A DNA stretch of 64,000 nt. Source: Flectobacillus major DSM 103. GTDB lineage: Bacteria > Bacteroidota > Bacteroidia > Cytophagales > Spirosomataceae. Made by a program: the position numbers and the translations under genes. Position 1 is the stretch's first letter. Every line of letters begins with the position of its first letter. The notes under the pieces were generated by a model. That model worked only from the letters and a program-made list of their open reading frames with translations. It searched no databases and was not told the DNA's origin. This document shows, in pieces, positions 10,380-19,583 of this stretch. The DNA is taken from assembly GCF_000427405.1 (NCBI RefSeq), contig NZ_KE386491.1:62001-126000 (forward strand). The letters run 5' to 3'.

Positions 10380-10976
10380 ATGGCATACGATAAATTCGAG
10401 GTATTACGCTCATCGGCGGTGCCTCTTCCAATAGAAAACGTTGATACAGACCAAATTATCCCTGCTCGCTTTTTGAAAGCCACTAAGCGTGAGGGTTTTG
10501 GCGATAATCTTTTCCGTGACTGGCGTTACAACAACGATGATTCGCCAAAGCAGGATTTCGTATTGAATAACCCAACTTATTCAGGAAAAATCTTGGTTGG
10601 TGGCAAAAACTTCGGTAGTGGGTCAAGCCGTGAACACGCAGCTTGGGCAATTTATGATTACGGTTTCCGTTGTGTAATATCTAGCTTTTTTGCAGATATT
10701 TTCAAGGGTAACTCTTTGAATATCGGTATTTTACCAGTACAGGTAAGCCCAGAATTTTTGGATAAAATTTTCTTAGCTATCGAAGCCGACCCCAAGGCTG
10801 AATTAGAAGTAAATCTTCCTGCTCAGACTATCACTATTGTAGCTACAGGCGAAAGCGAAAGTTTTGCTATCAATGGTTATAAAAAACACAATATGCTTAA
10901 TGGTTTTGACGACATTGATTATTTGCAATCAATGAAAGAGGAAATCAAAGAGTTTGCCGAGAAGAGTTTGTATTAA
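10380..10976 (+). CDS. leuD: 3-isopropylmalate dehydratase small subunit LeuD
   Basis: A 198-aa swivelling domain of isopropylmalate isomerase, partner of LeuC. It carries the family signatures [17 protein letters not shown] near the N-terminus and [14 protein letters not shown], the loop that contacts the substrate. Length is as expected. It is 184 bp downstream of leuC; this is a rather wide gap for an operon, but I see no clear terminator in it, so co-transcription is likely. The 85-nt gap to the next gene holds an inverted repeat. Confidence 0.96.
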   Translation: MAYDKFEVLRSSAVPLPIENVDTDQIIPARFLKATKREGFGDNLFRDWRYNNDDSPKQDFVLNNPTYSGKILVGGKNFGSGSSREHAAWAIYDYGFRCVISSFFADIFKGNSLNIGILPVQVSPEFLDKIFLAIEADPKAELEVNLPAQTITIVATGESESFAINGYKKHNMLNGFDDIDYLQSMKEEIKEFAEKSLY

Positions 10977-10985
10977 TAGTTGCTT

Positions 10986-11042
10986 TAGGCAATAGGTAAT
11001 AAATAATAAGCTCTTGTGCTTGTGTTTACTGCTTATTGCCTA
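10986..11042 (+). repeat. inverted repeat between leuD and the leuA-type gene
   Basis: TAGGCAATA (10986-10994) pairs with TATTGCCTA (11034-11042). A second, mutually exclusive pairing, AATAAGC (11005-11011) with GCTTATT (11031-11037), overlaps it. There is no T tract, so it is probably an RNA-processing or stability element, not a terminator. Confidence 0.35.
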
Positions 11043-11061
11043 GTGCATATAGCAACAAAAT

Positions 11062-12579
11062 ATGAGACATATAGAAATTATGGACACCACACTCCGTGAC
11101 GGAGAACAAACCAGTGGTGTATCTTTTTCCGCTTCTGAAAAATTAACAATTGCTCAATTGTTGTTGCAAGAAGTGAAAGTAGACCGAATCGAAATTGCTT
11201 CTGCTAGGGTTTCTGAAGGTGAATTTCAGGCAGTAAAAAAAGTAACTGAATGGGCCAAAGAAAATGGCTTTTTGGATAAAGTAGAGGTCTTGACCTTTGT
11301 CGATGGCCAAACATCTGTCAATTGGATGTTAGAAGCCGGTGCTACAGTCATGAACTTACTCACCAAAGGTTCACTGAATCATTTGACTCATCAACTGAAA
11401 AAAACACCAGAACAACACTTTGCCGAAATAGCTCAAGTGATTGAACTGGCTGGCTCGAAAGGAATTAAATGCAATGTCTATTTGGAGGATTGGAGTAATG
11501 GTATGCGAAATTCGCAGGAGTATGTGCTTCAATACCTTGATTTTCTGGTTCTGCAACCTATCGAAAGAGTGTTGTTGCCCGATACGCTTGGGGTATTAAC
11601 CCCTCGTGAAACCTACGATTATATTAGTTTACTAACAAAACGTTATCCCAATACTCATTTCGACTTCCATGCACATAACGACTACGACCTCAGTATCGCC
11701 AATGTAATGGAAGCTGTACGTGCTGGAGCTCATGGCCTTCACTTAACCGTTAATGGTATGGGCGAGCGTGCAGGAAATGCTCCGCTTTCGAGTGCTATTG
11801 CGGTTATCAACGATTTCATGAACGCCGATGTAAAAACGTCGGTGAATGAACATTCTTTGTATTCTATTAGTAGGCTAGTCGAAACTTTCTCTGGATTTAG
11901 GATTCCTGTCAATAAGCCTATTACAGGCGAAAATGTATTTACACAAACGGCTGGTATTCATGCCGATGGAGACAATAAGAAAAATTTGTACTTCAACGAT
12001 TTGATGCCCGAACGTTTTGGCCGACAACGGAAATATGCCCTTGGGAAAACTTCTGGAAAAGCTAATATTGAGAAAAATTTGCAAGATTTAGGTATCAAGT
12101 TGGCCGATGAAGACCTCAAGAAAGTAACCCAACGAATTATTGAGCTAGGCGATAGAAAAGAAATGGTAACGCCCGAAGATTTACCATATATCATTTCTGA
12201 CGTACTTGATAGTAATTCGATTGAGGAGAAAGTGGTTGTATTGAATTATGTACTTACGCATTCAAAAAACCTAAAACCGTCGGCTACTGTTCAAGTACAA
12301 ATTGGTGAAAAGTTTTTTGAGGAAAGTGCTCAAGGCGATGGTCAATACGATGCCTTTATGAATGCCTTGAAAAAGATTTATTGCCAGCTAGAAACGTGTT
12401 TGCCTACCCTCAATGACTATGCCGTACGGATTCCTCCTGGAGGAAAAACCGATGCCCTTTGTGAAACCATTATTACTTGGGAGCATAATGGCAAAGAGTT
12501 CAAAACCAGAGGCTTGGATTCTGACCAAACGGTAGCAGCGATAAAAGCAACTCAGAAAGCGTTGAATATTATAGGCTAG
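11062..12579 (+). CDS. 2-isopropylmalate synthase-family enzyme (LeuA2-like)
   Basis: A 505-aa member of the LeuA/CimA/homocitrate synthase family that condenses acetyl-CoA with a 2-oxo acid. The HMGL-like TIM barrel begins at once with MDTTLRDGEQ (catalytic R12, metal ligand D13), and the second metal site FHAHNDYDLS is intact. VNGMGERAGNAPLS precedes the linker, and a C-terminal LeuA-dimer regulatory domain occupies about residues 370-505. Placement between leuD and leuB supports 2-isopropylmalate synthase activity in leucine synthesis. The sequence is of the divergent type that databases name LeuA2 or citramalate synthase, so a citramalate role feeding isoleucine cannot be excluded. For that reason no gene symbol is given. 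Confidence 0.85.
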   Translation: MRHIEIMDTTLRDGEQTSGVSFSASEKLTIAQLLLQEVKVDRIEIASARVSEGEFQAVKKVTEWAKENGFLDKVEVLTFVDGQTSVNWMLEAGATVMNLLTKGSLNHLTHQLKKTPEQHFAEIAQVIELAGSKGIKCNVYLEDWSNGMRNSQEYVLQYLDFLVLQPIERVLLPDTLGVLTPRETYDYISLLTKRYPNTHFDFHAHNDYDLSIANVMEAVRAGAHGLHLTVNGMGERAGNAPLSSAIAVINDFMNADVKTSVNEHSLYSISRLVETFSGFRIPVNKPITGENVFTQTAGIHADGDNKKNLYFNDLMPERFGRQRKYALGKTSGKANIEKNLQDLGIKLADEDLKKVTQRIIELGDRKEMVTPEDLPYIISDVLDSNSIEEKVVVLNYVLTHSKNLKPSATVQVQIGEKFFEESAQGDGQYDAFMNALKKIYCQLETCLPTLNDYAVRIPPGGKTDALCETIITWEHNGKEFKTRGLDSDQTVAAIKATQKALNIIG

Positions 12580-12987
12580 AAATGATAGGCTCAAAAGCTT
12601 TTGTTGGTCTTTGATTGTTATTTCATCTTGTTGTGTCAGTGTTCTATTAGTAGTATCTGACCAGTTAAGTTTTAACTAATATCAGGTAAATAGGGTTAAG
12701 GCCTTTGTTATATAACTTGGTATCAGGATTTTAATATTAAAAGGCTTTCAGGAGTGTTTAGGTTATCTTCTAGTTTCTTCAATGAATCCTTTTCTATTAG
12801 CGAGTGAATTTATTTTGCTAGCTACAAAAGGTTGAATAGCTTCAATTGGTAGGTGTAAACCCTTTTATCAAGCTGAAGCTAAACTTATAGCTAGGTTAGC
12901 TAAAACTAGAAATATTGTTAAATCCAAATAAGGGACTTTGCACTTTGTGCCTCAGGGGCTTTGTGTATTGGTCTCTACAACTATAAA
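12580..12987. other. long leader upstream of leuB with a 17-codon mini-ORF
   Basis: 408 bp without a conventional gene. It holds a mini-ORF at 12782-12835, MNPFLLASEFILLATKG, with four Leu and one Ile codon. After it come segments that can pair (AGCTTCA with TGAAGCT, and repeated TAGCT units) before the leuB start. This could be a translational attenuator, but leader-peptide attenuation is unproven here and such short ORFs are common by chance. A CAAAAGCTTTTG palindrome lies at 12592-12603. Confidence 0.3.
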
Positions 12988-14061
12988 ATGGCAAAAAAGC
13001 ATATCTTAGTCGTTCCCGGTGATGGCATCGGACAAGAAGTTACCGCTATTGGTAAAAAAGTATTAGAAAAAATTGCTGAGAAATTTGGTCATGAGTTTAC
13101 TTATGACGAAGCTCTTATTGGACACGTAGCCATCGAAGCTACTGGCGACCCACTTCCTGCTGAGACATTAGAAAAAATGCGTGCTTCAGATGCTGTACTA
13201 TTTGGTGCAGTAGGCCACGCCAAGTACGACAACGACCCTCACGCTAAAGTGCGTCCAGAGCAAGGTTTGTTGAAAATGCGTAAAGAATTAGGATTGTATG
13301 CCAACCTTCGTCCCATCAAATTATTTGATGAGTTGTTAGAAGCGTCAAGTATCAAGCCCGAAATATTGAAAGGAGCTGATATTCTTTTCTTCCGTGAATT
13401 AACAGGCGATATCTACTTTGGAGAAAAAGGCCGTAAAAATGATGGTGCTACTGCTTATGATATTGCAGAATATAGCCGCTATGAAGTAGAAAGAATTGCT
13501 CGTAAAGCATTTGATGCAGCTATGACACGTGGCAAAAAACTTATGTCAGTAGACAAAGCTAATGTTTTGGAAACAAGCCGTTTGTGGCGTGAAGTGGTTC
13601 AGCAAGTAGCCCTAGAATATCCAGAAGTAGAAGTTACACATCAGTTTGTAGACTCTGCTGCTATGATGTTGATTAAAGACCCAAAACAGTTTGATGTAGT
13701 AGTAACAGCCAACTTGTTTGGTGATATCTTAACAGACGAAGCTTCGCAAATTGCAGGTTCAATGGGAATGTTGGCTTCTGCCTCGGTAGGAGATAGCACA
13801 GGCGTATATGAGCCAATTCACGGTTCGGCACATGACATTACTGGCAAAGGTATTGCCAACCCTATGGCTTCTGTACTATCGGCAGCATTGTTGTTAGATA
13901 TTTCTTTTGGCTTAAAAGCTGAATCTGAAGCCATTATCAGTGCTGTAGACCAAGTGTTGAAAGCTGGTTTCCGTACAGGTGATATTGCTACCAAAGACAC
14001 TCCAAAAGATAAGATTTTAGGTACTGATGCTATCGGAGCCGAAATCTTGAGTAGAATTTAA
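12988..14061 (+). CDS. leuB: 3-isopropylmalate dehydrogenase LeuB
   Basis: A 357-aa NAD-dependent decarboxylating dehydrogenase that turns 3-isopropylmalate into 2-oxoisocaproate. The ATG at 12988 is chosen because it gives the usual MAKKHILVVPGDGIGQEV start; the frame before it has only a TTG. Family motifs are VLFGAVG, LGLYANLRPIK (arginines that bind the malate moiety), the VDKANVLETSRLW helix, DVVVTANLFGDILTDEA (metal ligands) and EPIHGSAHDITGKGIANP, the NAD-binding loop. Length is normal. It ends the leucine block, and an intrinsic terminator follows at once. Confidence 0.96.
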   Translation: MAKKHILVVPGDGIGQEVTAIGKKVLEKIAEKFGHEFTYDEALIGHVAIEATGDPLPAETLEKMRASDAVLFGAVGHAKYDNDPHAKVRPEQGLLKMRKELGLYANLRPIKLFDELLEASSIKPEILKGADILFFRELTGDIYFGEKGRKNDGATAYDIAEYSRYEVERIARKAFDAAMTRGKKLMSVDKANVLETSRLWREVVQQVALEYPEVEVTHQFVDSAAMMLIKDPKQFDVVVTANLFGDILTDEASQIAGSMGMLASASVGDSTGVYEPIHGSAHDITGKGIANPMASVLSAALLLDISFGLKAESEAIISAVDQVLKAGFRTGDIATKDTPKDKILGTDAIGAEILSRI

Positions 14062-14096
14062 GCATAATCAAACACTTGTGCATATATTTATGATAG

Positions 14097-14122
14097 AAAG
14101 GGCGGTATTCCGCCCTTTTTTT
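14097..14122 (+). terminator. intrinsic terminator of leuB
   Basis: A 9-bp perfect stem AAAGGGCGG / CCGCCCTTT closes a TATT loop and is followed by a T tract, about 35 nt past the leuB stop. Confidence 0.92.
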
Positions 14123-14185
14123 ATGTCTCTGGTTTTTTTTCCAAAAACATCCTGCAACTTTGTATCCAAATACCTTTGTGATGCG

Positions 14186-15085
14186 ATGAGAAAGTTTTGT
14201 GTTAAAGTCCTATTCCTGATCCTATATGGTTGTAGTGGAGGGGTACATGCCCAGTCTAGCAATACCATAACTGATACGATTAATACCAATAGATTAAAAA
14301 AACTCATAATAGGCGAATCGCTGATTTATGGAGTTACGATTGCAGGCTTGAGCAGTGCTTGGTATAGCGAAAAAGCTGATGGATTTCGTTTTTTTAACGA
14401 TAATAACGAATGGTTTCAACTAGATAAATTCGGGCATTTTTATACCAATTATCACCTTTGTCGAGCCAATACCCAAGCTTTCCGTTGGGCTGGTTTATCA
14501 CAAGAAAAAGCCTCACTTTGGGCAGGTGTATCAGGTTTGGCATTTATGACCACTATTGAGCTACTCGATGGCACACAACCAGAATATGGGTTTTCGTGGG
14601 GCGATATGACCGCCAATATCTTGGGGCCTAGTTTATTTGTAGGCCAGCAATATTTGTGGCACGAAACCCGTATTCAGCCCAAATGGTCGTTTCATCCTAC
14701 CAAATTGGCTCGCCTCAATCCTCAATTATTAGGCAAAGATGCTTCTCAGCAATGGGTCAAAGATTATAATGGACAAACCTATTGGTTTTCGGCCAATCTG
14801 GCAAAGTTTATTCAGTTACACCCCAAGTTTCCTAAATGGCTCAATGTTGCCGTTGGGTATGGTATCGACAACATGATTAATGCCGATGCCGAAAAAAGTA
14901 AACAAAATGGATATGTGCCTTATCGCCAATATTATTTGGCTTTAGACCTTGATTTATCGCATATCAAAACTCGTTCTAAGGTGCTGAATACCCTACTTTT
15001 TGTATTAGACCAAATCAAAATACCTGCTCCAACCTTAGAATATAACCCCAAGCAGGGATTTATTTTTCACCCTATTTACTTCTAA
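14186..15085 (+). CDS. DUF2279 (YfiM-like) protein, exported
   Basis: A 299-aa protein from the ATG at 14186; the frame is open from 14078, but that start would run through the leuB terminator. The N-terminus MRKFCVKVLFLILYGCSGGVHAQ is a signal peptide, possibly a lipoprotein one with Cys in YGCSG. The DUF2279 core is recognisable from FQLDKFGHFYTNYHLCR, through SLWAGVSGLAFMTTIELLDG, to SWGDMTANILGPSLFVGQQ. This family is common as a predicted outer-envelope protein in Bacteroidota and has no assigned reaction. TACCTTTG at 14171-14178 matches a -7 promoter box and would give an almost leaderless mRNA. Confidence 0.75.
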   Translation: MRKFCVKVLFLILYGCSGGVHAQSSNTITDTINTNRLKKLIIGESLIYGVTIAGLSSAWYSEKADGFRFFNDNNEWFQLDKFGHFYTNYHLCRANTQAFRWAGLSQEKASLWAGVSGLAFMTTIELLDGTQPEYGFSWGDMTANILGPSLFVGQQYLWHETRIQPKWSFHPTKLARLNPQLLGKDASQQWVKDYNGQTYWFSANLAKFIQLHPKFPKWLNVAVGYGIDNMINADAEKSKQNGYVPYRQYYLALDLDLSHIKTRSKVLNTLLFVLDQIKIPAPTLEYNPKQGFIFHPIYF

Positions 15086-15190
15086 GTCAAATCATTGTTC
15101 CTTGTGGTTATTGTCTCTAACTTTGAGGAAAATTTATCATATCTTTAAGCTTTCTTTAGGCTTAATAGCAACAGCAAAACATTTTTAAAT

Positions 15191-16183
15191 ATGAATATTG
15201 GCGACAGAGTACGCCTTGTTCACGGTCGTGAAGAAGGGATTATTACCAAAGTATTACCTAATAATATTGTTGAAGTAGAAATAGAAGACGGTTTTAGAAT
15301 ACCCATTAAACGTTCGGAAGCAGTAGTAATCAATGAGTTGGAATCAAAGGTTTTTAAGCCGCAGCCTATTGTAGCAACAACCTTTGAGCCTCAGCGAACC
15401 TCGTACGATAGGTTTCAAACGCCCACAGCCGATGTTTTGGCCAACAAGGGTATTTATATGGCCTTTGTGCCTGTCAACGACCGAGAACTTTCTCAGTATC
15501 TTATCAACAATACTGATTGGGATTTGCCGTTTATGCTATCAGTAGGAACAGACCCACATCACAAAGGATTGGCCTCTGGCATGTTGAAAGCTAAAACACA
15601 TATCAAGGTACAACAAGTATTTGTACAAGATTTTGAAAATTGGGGAACATTCACATTTCAGGCATTCTTTTTTCGTTTGGCATTTATGCAACTCAAGCAG
15701 CCATTGCTAAAAGCTATGAAGTTTAGAATTAATACATTTTTTAAAAACAAACAAAAAGCACCTTTAATCAATCAAGATGCACATTTGTTTCAATTGGATA
15801 GCGAAGATGTAACTACGCCTGTTAAAATTGAACCAGAAAAAATTGTAGAAAAGATGTTTGAAAAGCAAAGTGCCGTCGAAAAACTCCCTTTGCCAAGCAA
15901 ACCTAGCAAAGTTGTAGATTTGCATATAGAAGAGCTAACCAACGACCACTTTACAATGTCGAATCGCCAGATGTTGGAGCTACAACTAAGTACCTTCGAG
16001 CGTCAATTTGAAGCTGCAATTGCCAATGGAATGGACGAAATCATTTTTATTCATGGCGTAGGTAATGGCGTACTCCGCAACGAATTACATAAACGTTTGT
16101 CGGGGTATAAAAATGTCAAATATTTTGAAGATTCACAGAAAGAAAAGTTTGGTTATGGGGCTACCAAAGTGAAAATAAAATAA
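15191..16183 (+). CDS. DUF2027 domain protein with C-terminal Smr domain
   Basis: A 330-aa cytoplasmic protein. Residues 1-50 form an SH3-like/KOW-like head (MNIGDRVRLVHGREEGIITK), the middle matches the Bacteroidota DUF2027 beta domain, and the last about 85 residues are an Smr (small MutS-related) domain with VVDLHIEEL at its start and FIHGVGNGVLRNELHKRL, which carries the HGxGxGxLR signature. Smr domains are nucleases that act on DNA or on mRNA of stalled ribosomes; which applies here is unknown. The next gene begins 36 bp later on the same strand, so they are probably co-transcribed. Confidence 0.8.
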   Translation: MNIGDRVRLVHGREEGIITKVLPNNIVEVEIEDGFRIPIKRSEAVVINELESKVFKPQPIVATTFEPQRTSYDRFQTPTADVLANKGIYMAFVPVNDRELSQYLINNTDWDLPFMLSVGTDPHHKGLASGMLKAKTHIKVQQVFVQDFENWGTFTFQAFFFRLAFMQLKQPLLKAMKFRINTFFKNKQKAPLINQDAHLFQLDSEDVTTPVKIEPEKIVEKMFEKQSAVEKLPLPSKPSKVVDLHIEELTNDHFTMSNRQMLELQLSTFERQFEAAIANGMDEIIFIHGVGNGVLRNELHKRLSGYKNVKYFEDSQKEKFGYGATKVKIK

Positions 16184-16219
16184 CAATACCCCAATAACAA
16201 TTTAACGAAAAAACAACCC

Positions 16220-17632
16220 ATGAAGCAGTTTTTTGTAGCATTTATCGCTACGGCCTTGATTCTTCAAGGATGTGCTAGTTCGCAAAACTCGGGAGGAACT
16301 ACCACTAATCCTACCGCACCCAAAGAGTCATATAACGTAAACTCCAAGCAAGTGGAAAAGTATTTGTCAACCATCAGTATTCCTTTCGAGGTAACCATGG
16401 CTGATGTGGCCCGCCAAATCAATACCAATGTCAAAGATTTGGTTTTTGAAGACAACAGCATGGACGATAATAACTACGATAATTTCATGTGCAAAGTATG
16501 GAAACGTGAAGATATTGTTGTGACTGCTCAGAACGAAACTTTCAACTTTACTGTACCGCTCAAAGTATGGGTGAAAGTAGGATATAAAGTGTTGGGAATG
16601 CAGATTCCTGCACAAGAATTACAATTTGATTTTAATGTAAAATTTGGTTCAAAGTTCTCGATTTCACCCAATTGGGACGCTAATGTCCAAAGTTTTCCGA
16701 TTGGTTATGATTGGATAAAAAAACCCGTAGTTCGTTTGGCTGGTTACGAAATACCAGTAACCACCTTGGTCGAAAAAGCCCTTAATTCGCGCCAAGGCGT
16801 ATTATTGAAAGCCCTAGATGATGCCGTCAAGAAAAATGTTGAAATCAAAAAGTATGTAGTTCAAGCATGGAATACCTCTATGCAGCCTTACATGCTTTCT
16901 GAAAAATATAGAACTTGGCTAAAAGTAACTCCTGTCGAGTTGCAAATGACACCATTGACAACCATCAACAACAAAGTTAAGGCTACGATTGCCATAAAAG
17001 CTTATACCGAAACAATTACAGGCAATAAGCCTTCGATACAGCCAGTCAGTACAGTACCCGACCTCAAGGTAGTTCAGCAAGTACCCGACGATTTTCAGGT
17101 AGGTATTATTGCCGAAATTCCACACAGTGAGGCTGCCAAGTTAACTGCCGATACTTTGGTTGGTCAAAAGTTTTCGTTTAAAGAAGGCAAATACAATGTG
17201 TCGGTAACGGGTGTTGATATTTATGGCAGTCAGGACAAAATGGTGATCAAAGCAGGCCTACAAGGAAGTGTCAATGGCAATATTTATTATAAGGGTGTTC
17301 CTACTTACGACCCTGCTACTAAGTCAATTTACCTTGAAAACTTTGATTATGACCTCGAAACCAAAAGCTTGTTGCTCAAAACGGCCAATTGGATTTTTCA
17401 GGGAAAATTCAATAAAAGTATGAAAGAGGCTCTTACATTTCAGATTGGCGGACAGGTAGACGAGATGAAAAAACAAATTCAAGCCAACCTCAACAAGCCT
17501 GTTTCGAAAGGTATTAGCCTAAACGGAAATATCACCGAGCTCAATCCAGATAAGGTTTATTTAACTCCCAATTCTATTATTGCTGTAATTATGGCCAAAG
17601 GGAAGTTGAATTTAAAAGTAGACGGATTATAG
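16220..17632 (+). CDS. DUF4403 family lipoprotein
   Basis: A 470-aa protein with a lipoprotein signal (LILQGCASS, acylated Cys at about residue 18), followed by a Ser/Thr-rich linker and a long beta-rich chain matching DUF4403. Family traits are an early STISIPFEV segment, the central repeats with KVWVKVGYKV, and the C-terminal NGNITELNPDKVYLTPNSIIAVIMAKGKLNL. DUF4403 members are predicted to bind lipids in a tubular fold and to sit at the outer membrane; the function is not established. It lies 36 bp downstream of the DUF2027-Smr gene. The rnpB promoter begins at its stop codon. Confidence 0.75.
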   Translation: MKQFFVAFIATALILQGCASSQNSGGTTTNPTAPKESYNVNSKQVEKYLSTISIPFEVTMADVARQINTNVKDLVFEDNSMDDNNYDNFMCKVWKREDIVVTAQNETFNFTVPLKVWVKVGYKVLGMQIPAQELQFDFNVKFGSKFSISPNWDANVQSFPIGYDWIKKPVVRLAGYEIPVTTLVEKALNSRQGVLLKALDDAVKKNVEIKKYVVQAWNTSMQPYMLSEKYRTWLKVTPVELQMTPLTTINNKVKATIAIKAYTETITGNKPSIQPVSTVPDLKVVQQVPDDFQVGIIAEIPHSEAAKLTADTLVGQKFSFKEGKYNVSVTGVDIYGSQDKMVIKAGLQGSVNGNIYYKGVPTYDPATKSIYLENFDYDLETKSLLLKTANWIFQGKFNKSMKEALTFQIGGQVDEMKKQIQANLNKPVSKGISLNGNITELNPDKVYLTPNSIIAVIMAKGKLNLKVDGL

Positions 17633-17660
17633 TTTGGCACAACAAATGTGCCTATCTTTG
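17633..17660 (+). promoter_or_regulatory. rnpB promoter
   Basis: TTTG at 17633-17636 and a perfect TAnnTTTG box, TATCTTTG, at 17653-17660. The spacer of 16 nt is slightly short for Bacteroidota. The expected start, 5-7 nt after the box, coincides with the inferred 5' end of the RNA. Confidence 0.7.
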
Positions 17661-17664
17661 TGAC

Positions 17665-18092
17665 ATAAATAGGTCGTCTTATCGCCTTTGTTTTGACAAG
17701 GGAGGAAAGTCTGGACAACTTAGAGCATCATGCTTCCTAACGGGAAGGCACGTATTTGGCGACGAATCCGTGACAGCTAGTACCACAGAAAATTACCGCC
17801 TGTAAGGGTAAGGGTGAAAAGGTAGAGTAAGAGCCTACCGCTCGTTTGGTGACAAACGGGGCAGAGGTAAACCTCATGAGTTGAAAGACCAAATAGGCTG
17901 GCGAGAGAAAACAGCAATGTTTTTGAAAAAGGGTTGCTCGTCCGATGTCAGCGGGTAGGTTGATAGAGCGTATCGGTGACGGTACGTCGAGATAAATGAT
18001 AAGACAGCAAATTGATGGAAGTTTTGGCGTTTTTCGGAACAAAATTACCCAAATTAATGAGCTGACAGAATCCGGCTTATAGACTTATTTAT
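17665..18092 (+). ncRNA. rnpB: RNase P RNA (bacterial type A)
   Basis: The catalytic RNA of RNase P, which removes 5' leaders from tRNA precursors. Conserved blocks in order: GAGGAAAGTCTGGACA near 17702-17717 (P4 5' strand), CACAGAAAATTACCGCC near 17783-17799, GGGTAAGGGTGAAAAGGTAG, AGAGCCTACCGC, and the 3' universal GACAGAATCCGGCTTATAGA near 18064-18083. The ends are set by P1: ATAAATAGGTC (17665-17675) pairs with GACTTATTTAT (18082-18092) with one G-U. The length of about 428 nt is normal. The upstream promoter and downstream terminator show that it is an independent transcript. Confidence 0.96.
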
Positions 18093-18093
18093 A

Positions 18094-18132
18094 AAAAAAG
18101 GCTATTTAGTATATGCTAAATAGCCTTTTTTG
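18094..18132 (+). terminator. intrinsic terminator of rnpB
   Basis: A-rich flank and stem AAAAAGGCTATTTAG pair with CTAAATAGCCTTTTTT around a 6-nt loop, directly after P1 of the RNase P RNA. Confidence 0.93.
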
Positions 18133-18215
18133 CTGAGTAGAATATACAAAGAGTAAAGGAAAAATCTTTTTTTGATGAGATAATATTCTTTTTTGATATT
18201 TTTATTAAACTAGCA

Positions 18216-18245
18216 TTGTTAACTGCGTAAAATTGATTATCTTTG
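18216..18245 (+). promoter_or_regulatory. rpsP operon promoter
   Basis: TTG (18216-18218), exactly 19 nt spacer, then TATCTTTG (18238-18245). This is a full match to the Bacteroidota housekeeping promoter and predicts a start near 18251 and a leader of about 57 nt before rpsP. Confidence 0.8.
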
Positions 18246-18307
18246 CACTCCAATTTACAAATACCATAACCGAAGGACGGGTTCCTTCACTAAAACGTAA
18301 GTGAAAA

Positions 18308-18832
18308 ATGGCTGTTAAAATTAGATTAGCACGTCGTGGACGTAAAAAATTAGCGATTTTTGATATCGTAGTAGCAGATGCTAGAGCTCCTCGCGATGGT
18401 CGTTTCATCGAGAAAATCGGAACTTACAATCCAAACACAAACCCTGCAACAATCAACTTGAATGATGACAAAGCGTTGCAATGGGTAATGAATGGTGCTC
18501 AGCCAACTGACACTACTCGTGCGATTTTGTCATACAAAGGAGTATTGTTGAAAAAACACTTGCAAGTAGGTGTTAATAAAGGTGCAATCTCTCAAGAAGT
18601 AGCTGATAGCAAGTTCGAAGAGTGGAAGAGCGTTAAAGATTCTAAAATTTCTGGTAAAGCTGACTCTTTATTGTCTAAAAAAGAAGCTGATAAAGCTGCT
18701 CGTTTAGCTGAAGAAACTAGAATCAGTGCTGCTCGTGCTGAAGCAATTGCAAAGAAAAATGTAGTTCCTACTGAAGAAGAAGCTCCTGTAGCTGACGAAG
18801 CAACTGAAGCTCCTGCTGAATCTGCAGAGTAA
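18308..18832 (+). CDS. rpsP: 30S ribosomal protein S16, C-terminally extended
   Basis: A 174-aa protein. The first about 80 residues are classical S16 ([31 protein letters not shown], then KIGTYNPN), which binds 16S rRNA during 30S assembly. The remaining about 95 residues form a charged, Ala/Glu-rich tail that ends in repeated [17 protein letters not shown] units and looks disordered. Long S16 tails are usual in Cytophagales, so this is not a fusion. rimM and trmD follow in the standard order. Confidence 0.96.
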   Translation: MAVKIRLARRGRKKLAIFDIVVADARAPRDGRFIEKIGTYNPNTNPATINLNDDKALQWVMNGAQPTDTTRAILSYKGVLLKKHLQVGVNKGAISQEVADSKFEEWKSVKDSKISGKADSLLSKKEADKAARLAEETRISAARAEAIAKKNVVPTEEEAPVADEATEAPAESAE

Positions 18833-18970
18833 TTCTGACAAGGCATTATCATATTAAATGGTACAAATCTGTTATATTTTATAGATTTGTATCATTTTTT
18901 TGTTTATGCCACCCCCATCTTTTATTTATAGAATTCAACCCGAGAACTTGCTGTGGTTCTCTTTATCATT

Positions 18971-19498
18971 ATGACTAAAGAAGATTGTTTTGAATTAGGT
19001 AAAATCACCAAAACACATGGCGTAAAGGGTGAGGTGATTTTGTGGCTTGACGTTGACTTTCCCGAGGATTACGAAGATATGGATAGCCTTTTCTTAGAAG
19101 TTCGTGGCGAATTAGTGCCATATTTTATGGAATCATACCAGCTTAGGGGTAATAGAGCAATCGTTAAGTTTGAAGATTGTGATACCTTCGAACAAGCCGA
19201 AACAATGGTGAATTTACAAGCATTTTTGCCATTAGAGGTACTCCCTGAATTGGAGGATGACCAGTTTTATTACCATGAAATCATTGATTTTCAGATAATT
19301 GACAAAAAATTAGGTATTTTAGGGCTAGTTCGTACTGTCTATTCAATGCAGGCACAAGATTTGCTGGTAATGGAGTATCAGGGTAAAGAAGTGCTGATTC
19401 CAATTAATCCCGAAATTGTGCTAGATGCCGACAAAGAAGCAAAAATACTCAATGTCGACCTTCCTGAAGGATTATTAGATGTGTACCTAAGTGAATAA
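18971..19498 (+). CDS. rimM: ribosome maturation factor RimM
   Basis: A 175-aa protein from the ATG at 18971; the six codons upstream begin with a non-ATG codon. The N-terminal RimM domain starts with CFELGKITKTHGVKGEVILW, and the C-terminal PRC-barrel includes FYYHEIIDFQ and VLIPINPEIVLDAD. RimM binds S19 and helps 30S head maturation. It lies 138 bp after rpsP and 85 bp before trmD, the order found in many bacteria. Confidence 0.94.
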   Translation: MTKEDCFELGKITKTHGVKGEVILWLDVDFPEDYEDMDSLFLEVRGELVPYFMESYQLRGNRAIVKFEDCDTFEQAETMVNLQAFLPLEVLPELEDDQFYYHEIIDFQIIDKKLGILGLVRTVYSMQAQDLLVMEYQGKEVLIPINPEIVLDADKEAKILNVDLPEGLLDVYLSE

Positions 19499-19583
19499 TT
19501 TTACCATATTATCAATACGAGGTAGCAGAAAAGGTAGATGAAATGGGCTATTATTTTACTATTTTACTAAAGAATATACGATA

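Noticed and set aside
17737-18042. Open frame of 101 codons on the minus strand
   Set aside because: It lies entirely within the RNase P RNA, whose conserved blocks and helices explain the sequence.
18592-18852. Serine/alanine-rich minus-strand frame opposite the S16 tail
   Set aside because: It is the complement of the Ala/Glu-rich tail of ribosomal protein S16 and has no independent support.
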